From positions 620,001 through 684,000 of the forward strand of contig NC_019936.1 in assembly GCF_000327065.1 (NCBI RefSeq): a DNA stretch of 64,000 nucleotides. Direction: 5' to 3'. Below, piece by piece: positions 1 to 9,611 of the stretch. Source of the stretch: Stutzerimonas stutzeri RCH2. GTDB taxonomy: Bacteria > Pseudomonadota > Gammaproteobacteria > Pseudomonadales > Pseudomonadaceae. Made by a program: the position numbers and the translations under genes. The notes under the pieces were generated by a model that did no database searches, was not told where the DNA came from, and worked only from the letters and a program-made list of their open reading frames with translations. Positions within the stretch are counted from its first letter, which is position 1. Each line of letters starts with the position of its first letter.

Positions 1-618
<618 letters not shown>

Positions 619-622
<4 letters not shown>

Positions 623-1695
623 TCGCCCCTCCGCTTGATAAGGCCGATGACGCCCTTGGGCAGGTACAGGGTGACGATGATGAACAGCGCGCCGAGGGCG
701 AACAGCCAGTATTCGGGGAAGGCCACGGTGAACCAGCTCTTCATGCCGTTGACGATGCCGGCGCCGAGCAGCGGGCCGATCAGCGTGCCGCGTCCACCGA
801 GGGCAACCCAGACAGCAGCCTCGATGGATTGCGTCGGCGCCATTTCGCTGGGGTTGATGATCCCCACCTGCGGCACGTAGAGCGCACCGGCCAGGCCGCA
901 GAGCACCGCGGACAGCGTCCAGATGAACAGCTTGTAGCCGCGCGGATCGTAGCCGCAGAACATCAGCCGGTTCTCCGCATCGCGCAGGGCGGTGAGCACC
1001 CGGCCGAACTTGCTGCGTGCCAGGCGGAAGCCCAGATAGAGGCTGCCGACAAGCAGGAGGACCGTGGCGAAGAACAGCGTGGCGCGGGTCGCCGGCGCCG
1101 AGATCGAGAAACCGAGGATGGTCTTGAAATCGGTGAAGCCGTTGTTGCCGCCAAAGCCGGTCTCGTTGCGGAAGAACAGCAGCATGCCGGCGAAGGTCAG
1201 CGCCTGGGTCATGATCGAGAAGTACACGCCCTTGATCCGCGAGCGGAAGGCGAAGAAGCCGAAGACGAAGGCCAGCACGCCGGGCACCAGCACCACCAGG
1301 CACATCGCCCAGAGAAAGCTCGAGGTGCCGTACCAGTACCAGGGCAGCTCGTTCCAGGCGAGAAAGCTCATGAACGCCGGCAGGCCGTCACCGGCGCTCT
1401 GCCGCATCAGGTACATGCCCATGGCGTAACCGCCGAGGGCGAAGAACAGGCCGTGGCCGAGGGACAGCAGCCCCGCGTAACCCCAGACCAGATCCAGCGC
1501 CAGGGCGACGATGGCGTAGCAGAGGATCTTGCCCACCAGGGTCAGGGTGTAGGCCGAAACGTGCAGGGCATGCTCGGCCGGCAGCAGGTGCAGCAGCGGC
1601 ATGGCCAGCAACACGACCAAAGCGATACCGAGCGCGACGGCGGTGAGTTTTGGCCCGGCTTTCTGCGCGGCGGTGAGGGTAAGTGGCTGGTTCAA
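619..1695 (-). CDS. urtC: Urea ABC transporter permease UrtC
   Basis: Inner-membrane permease (358 aa) of the urea importer, LivM-like branched-chain amino acid permease family. Many hydrophobic segments run from residue 18 to the C-terminus. The LivM-type EAA-like loop lies near residues 265-310 (GGRGTLIGPLLGAGIVNG). It overlaps urtB by 4 nt upstream and urtD by 3-4 nt downstream, consistent with a single operon. The length is normal for UrtC. Confidence 0.93.
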
Positions 1696-3263
1696 TCGAT
1701 GACCCTCCCCTTGAGAGCGAAGAGTCCCTGCGGACGCTTCTGGATGAAGAGGATGATCAGCGCAAGGATGAGGATCTTGCCCAGCACGGCGCCGATCTGC
1801 GGTTCGAGGATCTTGTTGGCGATGCCCAGGCCGAAGGCGGCGAAGATGCTGCCGGCCAGCTGGCCGACACCGCCGAGCACCACCACCAGGAAGGAGTCGA
1901 TGATGTAGCTCTGGCCGAGGTCCGGGCCGACGTTGCCGATCTGGCTCAGCGCCACGCCGCCGAGGCCGGCAATGCCGGACCCAAGCCCGAAGGCCAGCAT
2001 GTCGATGCGCCCGGTGGGCACGCCGCAGCAGGCGGCCATGTTGCGGTTCTGCGTTACCGCGCGCACGTTCAGGCCCAGCCGCGTCTTGTTCAGCAGCAGC
2101 CAGGTCAGCAGCACCACGAACAGCGCGAAGCCGATGATCACCATGCGGTTGTACGGCAGCACCAGGTTCGGCAGCACCTGCAGGCCACCGGACAGCCAGG
2201 CCGGGTTGGCGACCTCGACGTTCTGCGCGCCGAACAGCACCCGCACCAGCTGGATCAGGATCAGGCTGATGCCCCAGGTCGCCAGCAGGGTTTCCAGCGG
2301 GCGGCCGTAGAGGTGGCGAATCACCGTGCGCTCCAGCGCCATGCCGATCGCGGCGGTGACGAAGAAGGCCACCGGCAACGCCACCAGCGGGTAGAAGGCG
2401 AGGGCTTCAGGCGCGAGCCGCGCCATCAGCACCTGCACCATGTAGGTGGTGTAGGCGCCGAGCATCAGCATCTCGCCGTGGGCCATGTTGATCACCCCGA
2501 GCAGGCCAAAGGTGATTGCCAGACCAAGCGCGGCGAGCAGCAGGATCGAGCCCAGCGACAGACCGCTGAAGGCCTGGCCGAGCAGTTCGCCGATCAGCAG
2601 TTTGCGTTTGACCTGGGCCAAACTGGTCTCGGCGGCCTTGCGTACGGCGGCGTCGGTTTCCGCTTCATCGGCCAGCAGGTTTTCCAGGCGCACCCGCGCC
2701 AGTGGTGCGCCGGTTTCGCCGAGCAGGCGCACGGCGGCGAGGCGCACGGCCGGGTCGCTCGCGGTCAGCTGCAGGTTGGCTAGCGCCAGGGTGAGTGCCT
2801 CACGCGCGGCCGGGTCGTCTTCGGCTTCGAGGCGCTGTTGCAGGAGTGGGAGCTGTTCCGGTTGACCGCTACGCTGCAGGAGCTTGGCGGCGCCGAGGCG
2901 TTGTGACGGGTCTTCGGAGAACAGCTGGTGGCTGGCCAGAGCGGTGTTGAGCAGACCGCGCAGGCGGTTGTTCAGGCGCAGCTTCTTCGGCGTGCCGACA
3001 GGTTCGGCGTCGCTTTCGAGGGCGCGGTAGGTGTCGCCGTCCTCGACGAAGGGCGTCTTGTTCTGGTCGATGGCCACGCGGTTGGCGCGCAGCGCTTCGA
3101 TCAGTGGCAGGCGCTCGGGAACCGGCGCGATGGCCCAGTCTTCCAACAGCCTGGCCTGTTTGGCTGGACTGGCTTTGGCGTAATCGGCCGCGTCTCCGGC
3201 CTGGGCCGCCCAGGGAAGGGCGAGCAGGAGCAGCAGCAATAATCGGTGCAGGGCAGTGTTCAT
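1692..3263 (-). CDS. urtB: Urea ABC transporter permease UrtB
   Basis: Inner-membrane permease (523 aa) of the LivH type. The start at 3263 gives a clean signal peptide (MNTALHRLLLLLLLALPWAAQA); the longer upstream frame looks noncoding. Residues about 25-215 form a soluble helical, HEAT-like periplasmic extension typical of proteobacterial UrtB. The permease part follows from about residue 220 (GLLGVINMAHGEMLMLGAY). It overlaps urtC by 4 nt. A gap of 158 bp separates it from urtA. Confidence 0.93.
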   Translation of the reverse strand: MNTALHRLLLLLLLALPWAAQAGDAADYAKASPAKQARLLEDWAIAPVPERLPLIEALRANRVAIDQNKTPFVEDGDTYRALESDAEPVGTPKKLRLNNRLRGLLNTALASHQLFSEDPSQRLGAAKLLQRSGQPEQLPLLQQRLEAEDDPAAREALTLALANLQLTASDPAVRLAAVRLLGETGAPLARVRLENLLADEAETDAAVRKAAETSLAQVKRKLLIGELLGQAFSGLSLGSILLLAALGLAITFGLLGVINMAHGEMLMLGAYTTYMVQVLMARLAPEALAFYPLVALPVAFFVTAAIGMALERTVIRHLYGRPLETLLATWGISLILIQLVRVLFGAQNVEVANPAWLSGGLQVLPNLVLPYNRMVIIGFALFVVLLTWLLLNKTRLGLNVRAVTQNRNMAACCGVPTGRIDMLAFGLGSGIAGLGGVALSQIGNVGPDLGQSYIIDSFLVVVLGGVGQLAGSIFAAFGLGIANKILEPQIGAVLGKILILALIILFIQKRPQGLFALKGRVID

Positions 3264-3379
3264 TCGTGTTTTCCCCAGGGACCCCGGAGCTCTCTTGATG
3301 GAGCTTGTGGGCGTCGATAGGTGGAGAGAAAGGAGTCGACTCCGCGTCCCGATCCACCCTACGGACCCGCTTCGGTTGA

Positions 3380-3406
3380 CGGTGGATGGCGCATATCCAT
3401 CCACCG
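3380..3406 (-). terminator. Hairpin between urtA and urtB
   Basis: Perfect 10-bp inverted repeat CGGTGGATGG / CCATCCACCG with a 7-nt loop, just past the urtA stop on the transcribed strand. No strong U-tract follows. It may be a partial terminator or an mRNA-stabilising hairpin that keeps the binding-protein message in excess, as is common for ABC importers. Confidence 0.5.
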
Positions 3407-3421
3407 CAACGAAAACAGCGC

Positions 3422-4690
3422 TTAGTTCGACTTCACCGCGTAATCCGGCTTCTTGTCGTTGCCCGGGATATACGGGCTCCACGGCTGGGCGCGGACCGGG
3501 CTTTCGGTTTCCCAGACCACCGAGAACTGACCGTCCTCCTGGACTTCACCGATCATCACCGGCTTGTGCAGGTGGTGGTTCTTTTCGTCCATGGTCAGGG
3601 TGTAGCCGCTCGGTGCCTGGAAGGTCTGTCCGGCGAGGGCATCGCGTACCTTGCCGACGTCGGTGGTGCCGGCCTTCTCGACCGCCTGCGCCCACATGTG
3701 GATGCCGACGTAGGTGGCTTCCATCGGGTCGTTGGTCACGGCCTTGTCGGCGCCCGGCAGGTTCTTGGCCTTGGCGTAGGCCTTCCACTTGCTGACGAAA
3801 GCTTCGTTGACCGGATTCTCCACCGACTGGAAGTAGTTCCAGGCGGCCAGGTGGCCAACCAGCGGCTTGGTGTCGATGCCGCGCAGCTCTTCCTCGCCGA
3901 CCGAGAAGGCGACGACCGGAACGTCAGTGGCGTCCAGGCCCTGGTTGGCCAGTTCCTTGTAGAAGGGCACGTTGGAGTCGCCGTTGATGGTCGACACCAC
4001 CGCGGTCTTGCCGCCAGCGGAGAACTTCTTGATGTTGGCGACGATGGTCTGGTAATCGCTGTGGCCGAACGGCGTGTAGACCTCTTCGATGCTGGACTCC
4101 GGTACGCCCTTGCTGATCAGGAAGGCGCGCAGGATCTTGTTGGTGGTGCGCGGGTAGACGTAGTCGGTGCCGAGCAGGAAGAAGCGCTCGGCGCTGCCGC
4201 CGTCTTCGCTCATCAGGTACTCGACGGCCGGGATGGCCTGCTGGTTTGGCGCGGCGCCGGTGTAGAAGACGTTCGGCGACAGTTCCTCGCCCTCGTACTG
4301 CACCGGGTAGAACAGCAGGCCGTCGAGCTCTTCATAGACCGGCAATACCGATTTGCGCGAAACGGACGTCCAGCAGCCGAAGGTCACCGCAACCTTGTCC
4401 TGGGTCAGCAGCTGCCGGCCTTTCTCGGCGAACAGCGGCCAGTTGGACGCCGGGTCGACCACCACGGGCTCGAGCTGCTTGCCGAGCACGCCGCCCTTGG
4501 CGTTGATCTCGTCGATGGTCATCAGTGCCATGTCTTTAAGCGACGTTTCGGAGATGGCCATGGTGCCGGACAGCGAATGCAGAATGCCGACCTTGATGGT
4601 CTCGGCAGCCTGCAGGGTGAACGGGAACAGACCGCTGAGCATCAGGGCACTGGCGGCGAGGGTGGACTTCAACAGGGGACGGCGTTTCAT
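3422..4690 (-). CDS. urtA: Urea ABC transporter substrate-binding protein UrtA
   Basis: Periplasmic urea-binding protein (422 aa), type I periplasmic binding fold of the Leu/Ile/Val-BP family. An N-terminal signal sequence (residues 1-28, ending near LQAAE) precedes TIKVGILHSLSGTMA, the typical UrtA mature start. It is the first gene of the urt operon and is preceded by a sigma-54-type promoter at 4756-4772, which fits nitrogen-limitation control. The length is normal. Confidence 0.95.
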   Translation of the reverse strand: MKRRPLLKSTLAASALMLSGLFPFTLQAAETIKVGILHSLSGTMAISETSLKDMALMTIDEINAKGGVLGKQLEPVVVDPASNWPLFAEKGRQLLTQDKVAVTFGCWTSVSRKSVLPVYEELDGLLFYPVQYEGEELSPNVFYTGAAPNQQAIPAVEYLMSEDGGSAERFFLLGTDYVYPRTTNKILRAFLISKGVPESSIEEVYTPFGHSDYQTIVANIKKFSAGGKTAVVSTINGDSNVPFYKELANQGLDATDVPVVAFSVGEEELRGIDTKPLVGHLAAWNYFQSVENPVNEAFVSKWKAYAKAKNLPGADKAVTNDPMEATYVGIHMWAQAVEKAGTTDVGKVRDALAGQTFQAPSGYTLTMDEKNHHLHKPVMIGEVQEDGQFSVVWETESPVRAQPWSPYIPGNDKKPDYAVKSN

Positions 4691-4755
4691 TGTGGGCGGC
4701 TCCTTGGCTGTCCGTGCGCAACTGTGGGTTGGTCCTTGGGGACTGGGAGGCCTAT

Positions 4756-4772
4756 CGCAGCATCCGTGCCAA
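4756..4772 (-). promoter_or_regulatory. Sigma-54 (-24/-12) promoter for urtABCD
   Basis: On the minus strand the sequence reads TTGGCACGGATGCTGC, matching the RpoN consensus YTGGCACG-N4-TTGC with one change (CTGC for TTGC). It lies 66 nt upstream of the urtA start, leaving a leader of about 50 nt. Urea uptake operons are commonly under NtrC/RpoN control, so position and context agree. The rest of 4691-5009 shows no gene. Confidence 0.72.
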
Positions 4773-5009
4773 TTTCGCTGGAGCCCTTTGCGTGCGCGGC
4801 TTTGCTGGCAGTACGGCCGATGCGCCTTGGCGGGGCGCTGCGCTGGCGCAGTGCGAAAACGGGGCGGCCTGCACGTGATGGGGCAGCGCGTTGCACGCTT
4901 GTGGTGCGAAACATCCGCCGCCGATTGTTGTGATTACGTGGGTGACGGTGGGCGGCTTGCGGGCCTCATCGCTGCGCCCTAGCATGGCCGGCCTGTTCTG
5001 GGAGCTTTC

Positions 5010-5639
5010 ATGCCGCGCATTTCTCGTCCCCACCCACCGCGCGCCGCCGCGGCGCGTACACCATCCCGGCGAGTCGCCAAGGCACCGCCGGCCGAGCCGC
5101 GCTTGCTACTGCTGAACAAGCCCTTCGACGTGCTCACCCAATTCAACGATGCCGATGGCCGCGCCACGCTGAAGGACTTCGTCGACGTGCCCGGCGTCTA
5201 CCCGGCAGGGCGCCTCGATCGTGACAGCGAAGGCCTGCTGCTCTTGACCAACGACGGCCAGTTGCAGGCGCGTATCGCCGACCCCAAGCACAAGCTGCCC
5301 AAGACCTACTGGGTCCAGGTGGAAGGCGAGGTCAGCGCCGAGCAGCTGCAGCGCCTGCGTGATGGTGTCGAGCTCAATGACGGCATGACCCTGCCCGCCG
5401 AAGCGCGGCAGCTGGAAGAGCCCGAGCTATGGCCGCGCAACCCGCCGGTGCGTTTTCGCAAGAGCGTGCCGACCAGCTGGCTGGAACTGGTGATTCGTGA
5501 AGGGCGTAACCGGCAGGTCAGGCGCATGACCGCGGCGGTCGGGCTGCCGACGTTGCGCCTGGTGCGCGTGCGCATCGGCCCATGGACACTGGGCGGCCTG
5601 CAGCCGGGCGAGTGGCGGGAAGTGCCGGCGCAGCTGTAG
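5010..5639 (+). CDS. rluE: 23S rRNA pseudouridine synthase, RluE type
   Basis: Makes pseudouridine in 23S rRNA (position 2457 in E. coli numbering). The 209-aa protein has the RsuA/RluB/E/F family catalytic block [17 protein letters not shown] (the Asp of RLD is catalytic) at about residues 69-85. It lacks an N-terminal S4 domain, as expected for RluE. A basic, proline-rich N-terminus (residues 1-30) precedes [11 protein letters not shown]. The start has a GGAG RBS about 8 nt upstream. Confidence 0.88.
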   Translation: MPRISRPHPPRAAAARTPSRRVAKAPPAEPRLLLLNKPFDVLTQFNDADGRATLKDFVDVPGVYPAGRLDRDSEGLLLLTNDGQLQARIADPKHKLPKTYWVQVEGEVSAEQLQRLRDGVELNDGMTLPAEARQLEEPELWPRNPPVRFRKSVPTSWLELVIREGRNRQVRRMTAAVGLPTLRLVRVRIGPWTLGGLQPGEWREVPAQL

Positions 5640-5660
5640 CGCGCCGGCCGGTGCATCAAC

Positions 5661-5879
5661 TCAGTGCGGGATGCCCTGAGTGACTTCGATGACGTAACCG
5701 ATGACCGGCTTGGCGAGAAAGGCGAACAGACACAGGCCGAGACCGAGAAACAGGATGGCGGTGCCGAGGCGGCCGGCCTTCGACTTCTTGGCCAGGTCCC
5801 AGATGATGAACGCCATGAAGGCCATCAGCCCACCGACGAGCACGATCATCATCCACTTTTCGAAAACTTCGGGCTCCAC
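5661..5879 (-). CDS. DUF2788 small inner-membrane protein
   Basis: A 72-aa protein with two transmembrane helices (about 9-27 and 37-63). It matches the DUF2788 family of pseudomonads as recalled from its sequence pattern (EKWMMIVLVGGLMAFMAFI). Function is unknown. It stands alone, convergent with rluE. Confidence 0.8.
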   Translation of the reverse strand: MEPEVFEKWMMIVLVGGLMAFMAFIIWDLAKKSKAGRLGTAILFLGLGLCLFAFLAKPVIGYVIEVTQGIPH

Positions 5880-6053
5880 AGGGATCTCCTGACTGACTTC
5901 GACGAATGCGCCCGTGGCAGGCCGGGCGCGAAAGCGCGGCAGTATACGCCGGCAGCAAGCGGCGCGTGTGCCACCGCTGGTTGGACGGCGGTGCTCGGAA
6001 AGCGTTCGTATCGAGCCGACCGGGTGCTGCTGCGACGAAATGCCTCACCTGCG

Positions 6054-6446
6054 TCAGTAGCCCGCCTTGATCACGTCGATGCCCTTGTTCAGCACGGCGC
6101 GCCACGCCTGCAGGTCCTGCGCTTGCAGCTCGTCGTCATGCTGGCTGATGGTCTTCAGTAGCGCCGCGATCCACAGGTCATAGAGTTCCGGGTGGATATT
6201 CAAACGCTCGCGTGAGTGACTCTGGCCCAGTGCGCGGAGCTTGGTGTCCGGCATGCCGCGGGCGAACAGCACCAGGTTGAGGATGCCGGCGCGCAGCAGC
6301 TGCTTCTGCGCCGTCATATCGGTGCGGACGAATTTTTCCCTGATCGCCGGCGAACTGGCGAGGAAGGCAACGTAGAAGTCGTCGAAGAAGCTGGAGCTCG
6401 CGCAGCAGCGGCCATAGCTCTGCATGACGCGATTGGTGTCTTTCAT
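6054..6446 (-). CDS. Single-domain globin
   Basis: A 130-aa all-helical protein of the bacterial globin family. The pattern RVMQSYGRCCASSSFFDDFYVAF near the N-terminus and HPELYDLWIAALL near residue 92 fit the distal region and the region after the proximal helix; HSRERLNIHPELY probably holds the proximal histidine. The start at 6446 is chosen for its AAGGAAA RBS. It likely binds haem and O2/NO, but the physiological role is unknown. Confidence 0.78.
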   Translation of the reverse strand: MKDTNRVMQSYGRCCASSSFFDDFYVAFLASSPAIREKFVRTDMTAQKQLLRAGILNLVLFARGMPDTKLRALGQSHSRERLNIHPELYDLWIAALLKTISQHDDELQAQDLQAWRAVLNKGIDVIKAGY

Positions 6447-6606
6447 GGGGCATTTCCTTTGCAACGAAGGCTTGCGTGGCGACGCCTGCGTGGGGCGACG
6501 CGCTTGCGACCGGCTACCTGCGGTGGTCCACAGCGGCGCGGAATGAAGGGCGCGGATTATAGGCAGTAACCCTGCGAAAAGTAGGGTGCAGGTTGTGCGC
6601 TGTGTC

Positions 6607-7086
6607 TCAGCTGCGCAAATGCTCCAGCGGCAGCTCGGTACTCGACGCCACCTGGCGCAGGACGAAGCTGGAACGCACGCTGGAGACGCCTTCGATGCGC
6701 GTCAGGGTGCCGAGCAGAAACTGCTGGTAGTGCTCCATATCGGGTACCACGACCTTGAGCTGGTAGTCCGCATCCATGCCGGTGACCAGGCTGCATTCGA
6801 GCACCTCCGGGCATTTGCCGATGATCCCCTCGAAGTGCTCAAAGCGTTCCGGTGTGTGGCGGTCCATGCCGATCAGGACGTAGGCGGTCAGCGTCAGGCC
6901 GAGCTTCTTGCGGTCGAGCAGGGCGACCTGGCGGGCGATATAACCGTCATCTTCGAGTTGCTTGACGCGGCGGGAGCAGGGCGAGGGCGACAGACCGATG
7001 CGTTCGGCCAGTTCCTGATTGGAGATGCGGGCATCGTGCTGCAATTCGGCGAGGATGCGCAGGTCGTAACGGTCGAGTTTGCTCAT
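6607..7086 (-). CDS. Lrp/AsnC family transcriptional regulator
   Basis: A 159-aa feast/famine regulator. The winged HTH at residues 4-60 (LDRYDLRILAELQHDARISN..LAERIGLSPSPCSRRVKQLE) is followed by a RAM ligand-binding domain from about 70 (LTAYVLIGMDRH). Length and both domains are complete. The ligand is not evident and no clear target gene is adjacent. The AT-richer stretch just upstream (7087-7220) probably holds its own promoter. Confidence 0.93.
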   Translation of the reverse strand: MSKLDRYDLRILAELQHDARISNQELAERIGLSPSPCSRRVKQLEDDGYIARQVALLDRKKLGLTLTAYVLIGMDRHTPERFEHFEGIIGKCPEVLECSLVTGMDADYQLKVVVPDMEHYQQFLLGTLTRIEGVSSVRSSFVLRQVASSTELPLEHLRS

Positions 7087-7219
7087 CTTCCGACTCTTGC
7101 GGGTTATGGTTGCGCTGGATGATGGATTAATAGCTTGCAGTTGCGCAAGTGGTGCTTATTTGAGCAATCTTCGCAATCCTGTGCTGGAGTCGGCAGCGTA
7201 AGCTTTATCTCAACTTCAG

Positions 7220-7385
7220 CCCCCGGCAGAAACGGACACGGCACAGGATCCCCGCCGTGACCACCGAAGGCCTTACCAAGGTCGACGGTCCGGGCCCCCG
7301 GTGCTCACGAGGCGCCGCGCGAAGCAGCCGTTACCATCGGCCAGACGAATCGAAGAGACTACGCCCAGGCGTGGTCTTTTTCGTT
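7220..7385 (+). ncRNA. Candidate small RNA ending in an intrinsic terminator
   Basis: The 543-bp gap 7087-7630 has no convincing gene. At 7356-7377 an inverted repeat AGACTACGC / GCGTGGTCT (one G-U pair, 4-nt loop) is followed by TTTT, a good plus-strand terminator although no plus-strand gene lies upstream. The GC-rich segment before it (from about 7220) can fold extensively. The 5' end is a guess; it could instead be a terminator of an unseen transcript. Confidence 0.4.
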
Positions 7386-7389
7386 TTGG

Positions 7390-7620
7390 GCGTTGTGGTG
7401 GTTTGGGTGTCGAGCCAAAGCCGGTTGTCGAGTTGGCTGATGGCTTGGTTTCGCCCTGCTGGGCGAGTTCCTTTTGGCCGTAGCCCGGATGGCCGGCCCC
7501 GCCAAACGGAACCAAAAAGTCTTGCCCTACACTGAAGGCGCGTTTGGCGTTGCCCGATCGCCCTAGGGCGAAACGAAGCCATCAGACAGCGCCAAAAATC
7601 GGCCATTGGAATGGAATCCG
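7390..7620. repeat. Probable dispersed noncoding repeat
   Basis: Contains CTGCTGGGCGAGTTCC, TTTGGC and GGAACCAAAAAG blocks and short inverted segments. I recall this kind of sequence as a dispersed intergenic element in pseudomonads that yields spurious ORFs on both strands. All ORFs here (both strands, 80-113 aa) have compositionally odd products and no recognisable domain. A genome-wide copy count would decide. Confidence 0.35.
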
Positions 7621-7630
7621 AAAACGCCAA

Positions 7631-8521
7631 TCACCGCTTCGGCGGCGCCACCTCAAGCGGATCGGCATGCACCAGCACCTCCGCATTCGGATAGCGATCG
7701 TGAATCGCGTTCTCCACTGCCACGCACAGATCATGCGCCTGCGAAAGCGGCAGCTCGCCCGGCAGCTCCAGGTGCAGCTGGACGAACCAGCGGGTGCCGG
7801 AAATACGGGTGCGGAAGTCGTGACAGCCATGCACACCCGGAACCTCGCAGACCAGTTGCTGCATCTGCTCGCTGATTTCCGGTGACAGTTCGGTATCCAT
7901 CAGCACCGCACCGGCCTCGCGGACGATGGTGATGGCGCTCCAGAAGATGTACAGCGCGATACCGATGCCGAACAGCGCATCCAGTCGCTCCCAGCCGAAG
8001 CCGGCGAGGATCAGGGCAACCAGGATGCTGGTATTGAGCAGCAAGTCGGAGCGGTAGTGCAGCGAATCGGCGCGGATGGCGGTGGAGCCCGTCACCTTGA
8101 CCACATGGTGCTGATAGCTCAGCAGCACGGCGGTCATCACCAGGGAAAAGAGCATCACCGCGATACCCACGCCCTGGGCGCCCAGTGGTTGCGGGTGCAG
8201 CAGGCGGTCGACGCCCTGCACGCCGACCAGAATCGCGCTGACGCAGATGAAGGCGGCCTGGCCGAGCCCTGCCAATGCTTCGGCCTTGCCGTGGCCGTAG
8301 CGATGGTCGTCGTCGGCCGGGCGCAACGAATAGTGCACCGCCAGCAGGTTGAGCAGCGATGCGGCGCCATCGAGCAGCGAGTCGGTCAGACCGGCGAGCA
8401 GACTCACCGAGCCGCTCAGCCACCAGGCCACCGCCTTGCTCAGCGCCAGGACGATTGCAGTCGCCAGCGCGGCGGCGGTGGCCCGGCGCATAAGCCGGGC
8501 GTGGTCGCGGTTGATGCTCAT
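7631..8521 (-). CDS. fieF: Cation diffusion facilitator, FieF/YiiP type
   Basis: A 296-aa inner-membrane divalent cation/proton antiporter. The TM2 metal site is DSLLD (about residues 47-51), and the TM5 site is seen as ADSLHYRSDLLLN. YGHGKAEALAGL is a CDF signature. The C-terminal cytoplasmic metal-binding domain (from about 215) has HGCHDFRTR and HLELP. It belongs to the core chromosome, not the metal island. The exact cation (Zn2+ or Fe2+) cannot be read. Confidence 0.9.
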   Translation of the reverse strand: MSINRDHARLMRRATAAALATAIVLALSKAVAWWLSGSVSLLAGLTDSLLDGAASLLNLLAVHYSLRPADDDHRYGHGKAEALAGLGQAAFICVSAILVGVQGVDRLLHPQPLGAQGVGIAVMLFSLVMTAVLLSYQHHVVKVTGSTAIRADSLHYRSDLLLNTSILVALILAGFGWERLDALFGIGIALYIFWSAITIVREAGAVLMDTELSPEISEQMQQLVCEVPGVHGCHDFRTRISGTRWFVQLHLELPGELPLSQAHDLCVAVENAIHDRYPNAEVLVHADPLEVAPPKR

Positions 8522-8546
8522 CGATGCCTGCTACTCGTTTTCGTCA

Positions 8547-8963
8547 TCAGGCAGCGGGGCGCAGACCGAAGGCCGCGAGCTGCTCCATGCTGCCGTTGTG
8601 CTGGATCAGGCGCGGGTCGTCCAGCGGCAGGCTGCGGCCGATTTCCTTCTCGATGATGGCCTTCAGGCGCGCCTGATCGATCTGGCCGTCGGCACCAATG
8701 GCTTCCTGCAGCTTTTCCGGCGCCATGGAGTACTGATTGTCAGGCAGGTAGATCGCGCCGGTGGCGAAGTCGATGCCGAAGGCGATCAGGCCCGGAATGA
8801 CATAGAACAGCAGGCCGACGGCGTTGAGCACGGCTACAGCTGGGTCGATGCGGCCTTCGATCTGCCCGCGGCGATCCGGGTAGAACAGCGTGCCGCACGC
8901 GGTCAGCTGGGTGAACAGGGAAACGGCCAACACGCCGCCGATAATTCGGTTACGAGTACGCAT
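8547..8963 (-). CDS. Uncharacterised outer-membrane or periplasmic lipoprotein
   Basis: A 138-aa protein starting at 8963 with an AGGAGG RBS. The signal peptide ends in a lipobox (LTAC; Cys at about 23), so it is probably a lipoprotein. The rest contains a hydrophobic stretch (VLNAVGLLFYVIPGLIAFGIDF) and a charged C-terminus. No function can be assigned. It is divergent from hrpB. Confidence 0.75.
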   Translation of the reverse strand: MRTRNRIIGGVLAVSLFTQLTACGTLFYPDRRGQIEGRIDPAVAVLNAVGLLFYVIPGLIAFGIDFATGAIYLPDNQYSMAPEKLQEAIGADGQIDQARLKAIIEKEIGRSLPLDDPRLIQHNGSMEQLAAFGLRPAA

Positions 8964-9090
8964 AAGGACCTCCTGGAAAAAGTGGCGCAACTATACAAGG
9001 GCTGGATGATGTTTTCTCGACATCAGACCGCCCGAGCCGCGCCACTGTTCGCAAAAACTCGCCGGTCCGCTTTCGAAGCGGTCGCCTCGA

Positions 9091-9096
9091 TATAAT
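9091..9096 (+). promoter_or_regulatory. -10 element of the native hrpB promoter
   Basis: TATAAT 24 nt upstream of the native hrpB ATG (9120). The island-supplied hrpB start at 59921 has its own TATAAT at a comparable distance (59892-59897), so the promoter as well as the 5' coding part was duplicated by the insertion. Confidence 0.6.
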
Positions 9097-9119
9097 CGGC
9101 GGCCGCAATCGGAGCCGAC

Positions 9120-9500
9120 ATGATCAGCCTACCTATCGACGAAGCCCTGCCGGCGTTGCGCCAGGCCCTGCAGCAGCGCGACGAAGCCGTGCTCGAAGCG
9201 CCGCCCGGCGCTGGCAAGACCACCCGCGTACCGCTGGCGCTGCTCGGCGAGGCCTGGCTGGGCGGGCAGACCATCATCATGCTGGAACCGCGCCGACTGG
9301 CGGCCCGGGCCGCGGCGGAGCGATTGGCCAGCGAGCTGGGTGAGCGCGTCGGCGAAACCGTCGGCTACCGCATCCGCCTGGACAGCAAGGTCGGGCCGAA
9401 TACCCGCATCGAGGTGGTCACCGAAGGCATCCTCGCGCGTCGTCTGCAGGACGACCCGGCGCTGGAAGGCGTCGGCATGGTGATCTTCGACGAATTCCAC
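9120..9500 (+). pseudogene. hrpB: hrpB 5' remnant, truncated by the island
   Basis: Encodes residues 1-127 of the ATP-dependent helicase HrpB: Walker A GAGKTT (about 30-35), [22 protein letters not shown], and motif II DEFH. The frame leaves the family right after the His codon at 9498-9500 and ends at a chance stop at 9584 (154 aa in total). Its GC-rich codon use is like the core genes. It is the disrupted original 5' end; the intact gene is at 59921-62446. Confidence 0.93.
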
Positions 9501-9510
9501 GTTTTGCTAA
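9489..9510 (+). other. Left attachment junction (attL-like) at the hrpB DExH motif
   Basis: Homology to hrpB stops after GACGAATTCCAC (codons for DEFH). The same motif at the right end reads GATGAGTATCAT (DEYH) at 60290-60301 and then continues as hrpB. The crossover therefore lies at or very near motif II. The two copies share only short identity (GA-GA-T--CA), so the exact core cannot be fixed from this window. Confidence 0.8.
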
Positions 9511-9611
9511 ATGCGCAGGAAGTCGCATTGTCTTGTCAGAAAAGCCAGCCACGTCTCGCCTCAGGCTTTGGTAGCTGCCAGTAGGTGGAGTCGGGTAGGT
9601 GCTATTGCGCA

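Noticed and set aside
829..1908. 359-codon plus-strand ORF opposite urtC/urtB
   Set aside because: Antisense shadow in GC-rich DNA; product is low-complexity (Arg/Glu/Gln/His) with no domain, while the minus strand encodes clear permeases.
3386..4933. 515-codon plus-strand ORF opposite urtA
   Set aside because: Antisense shadow of a well-supported binding protein; composition unlike a real protein.
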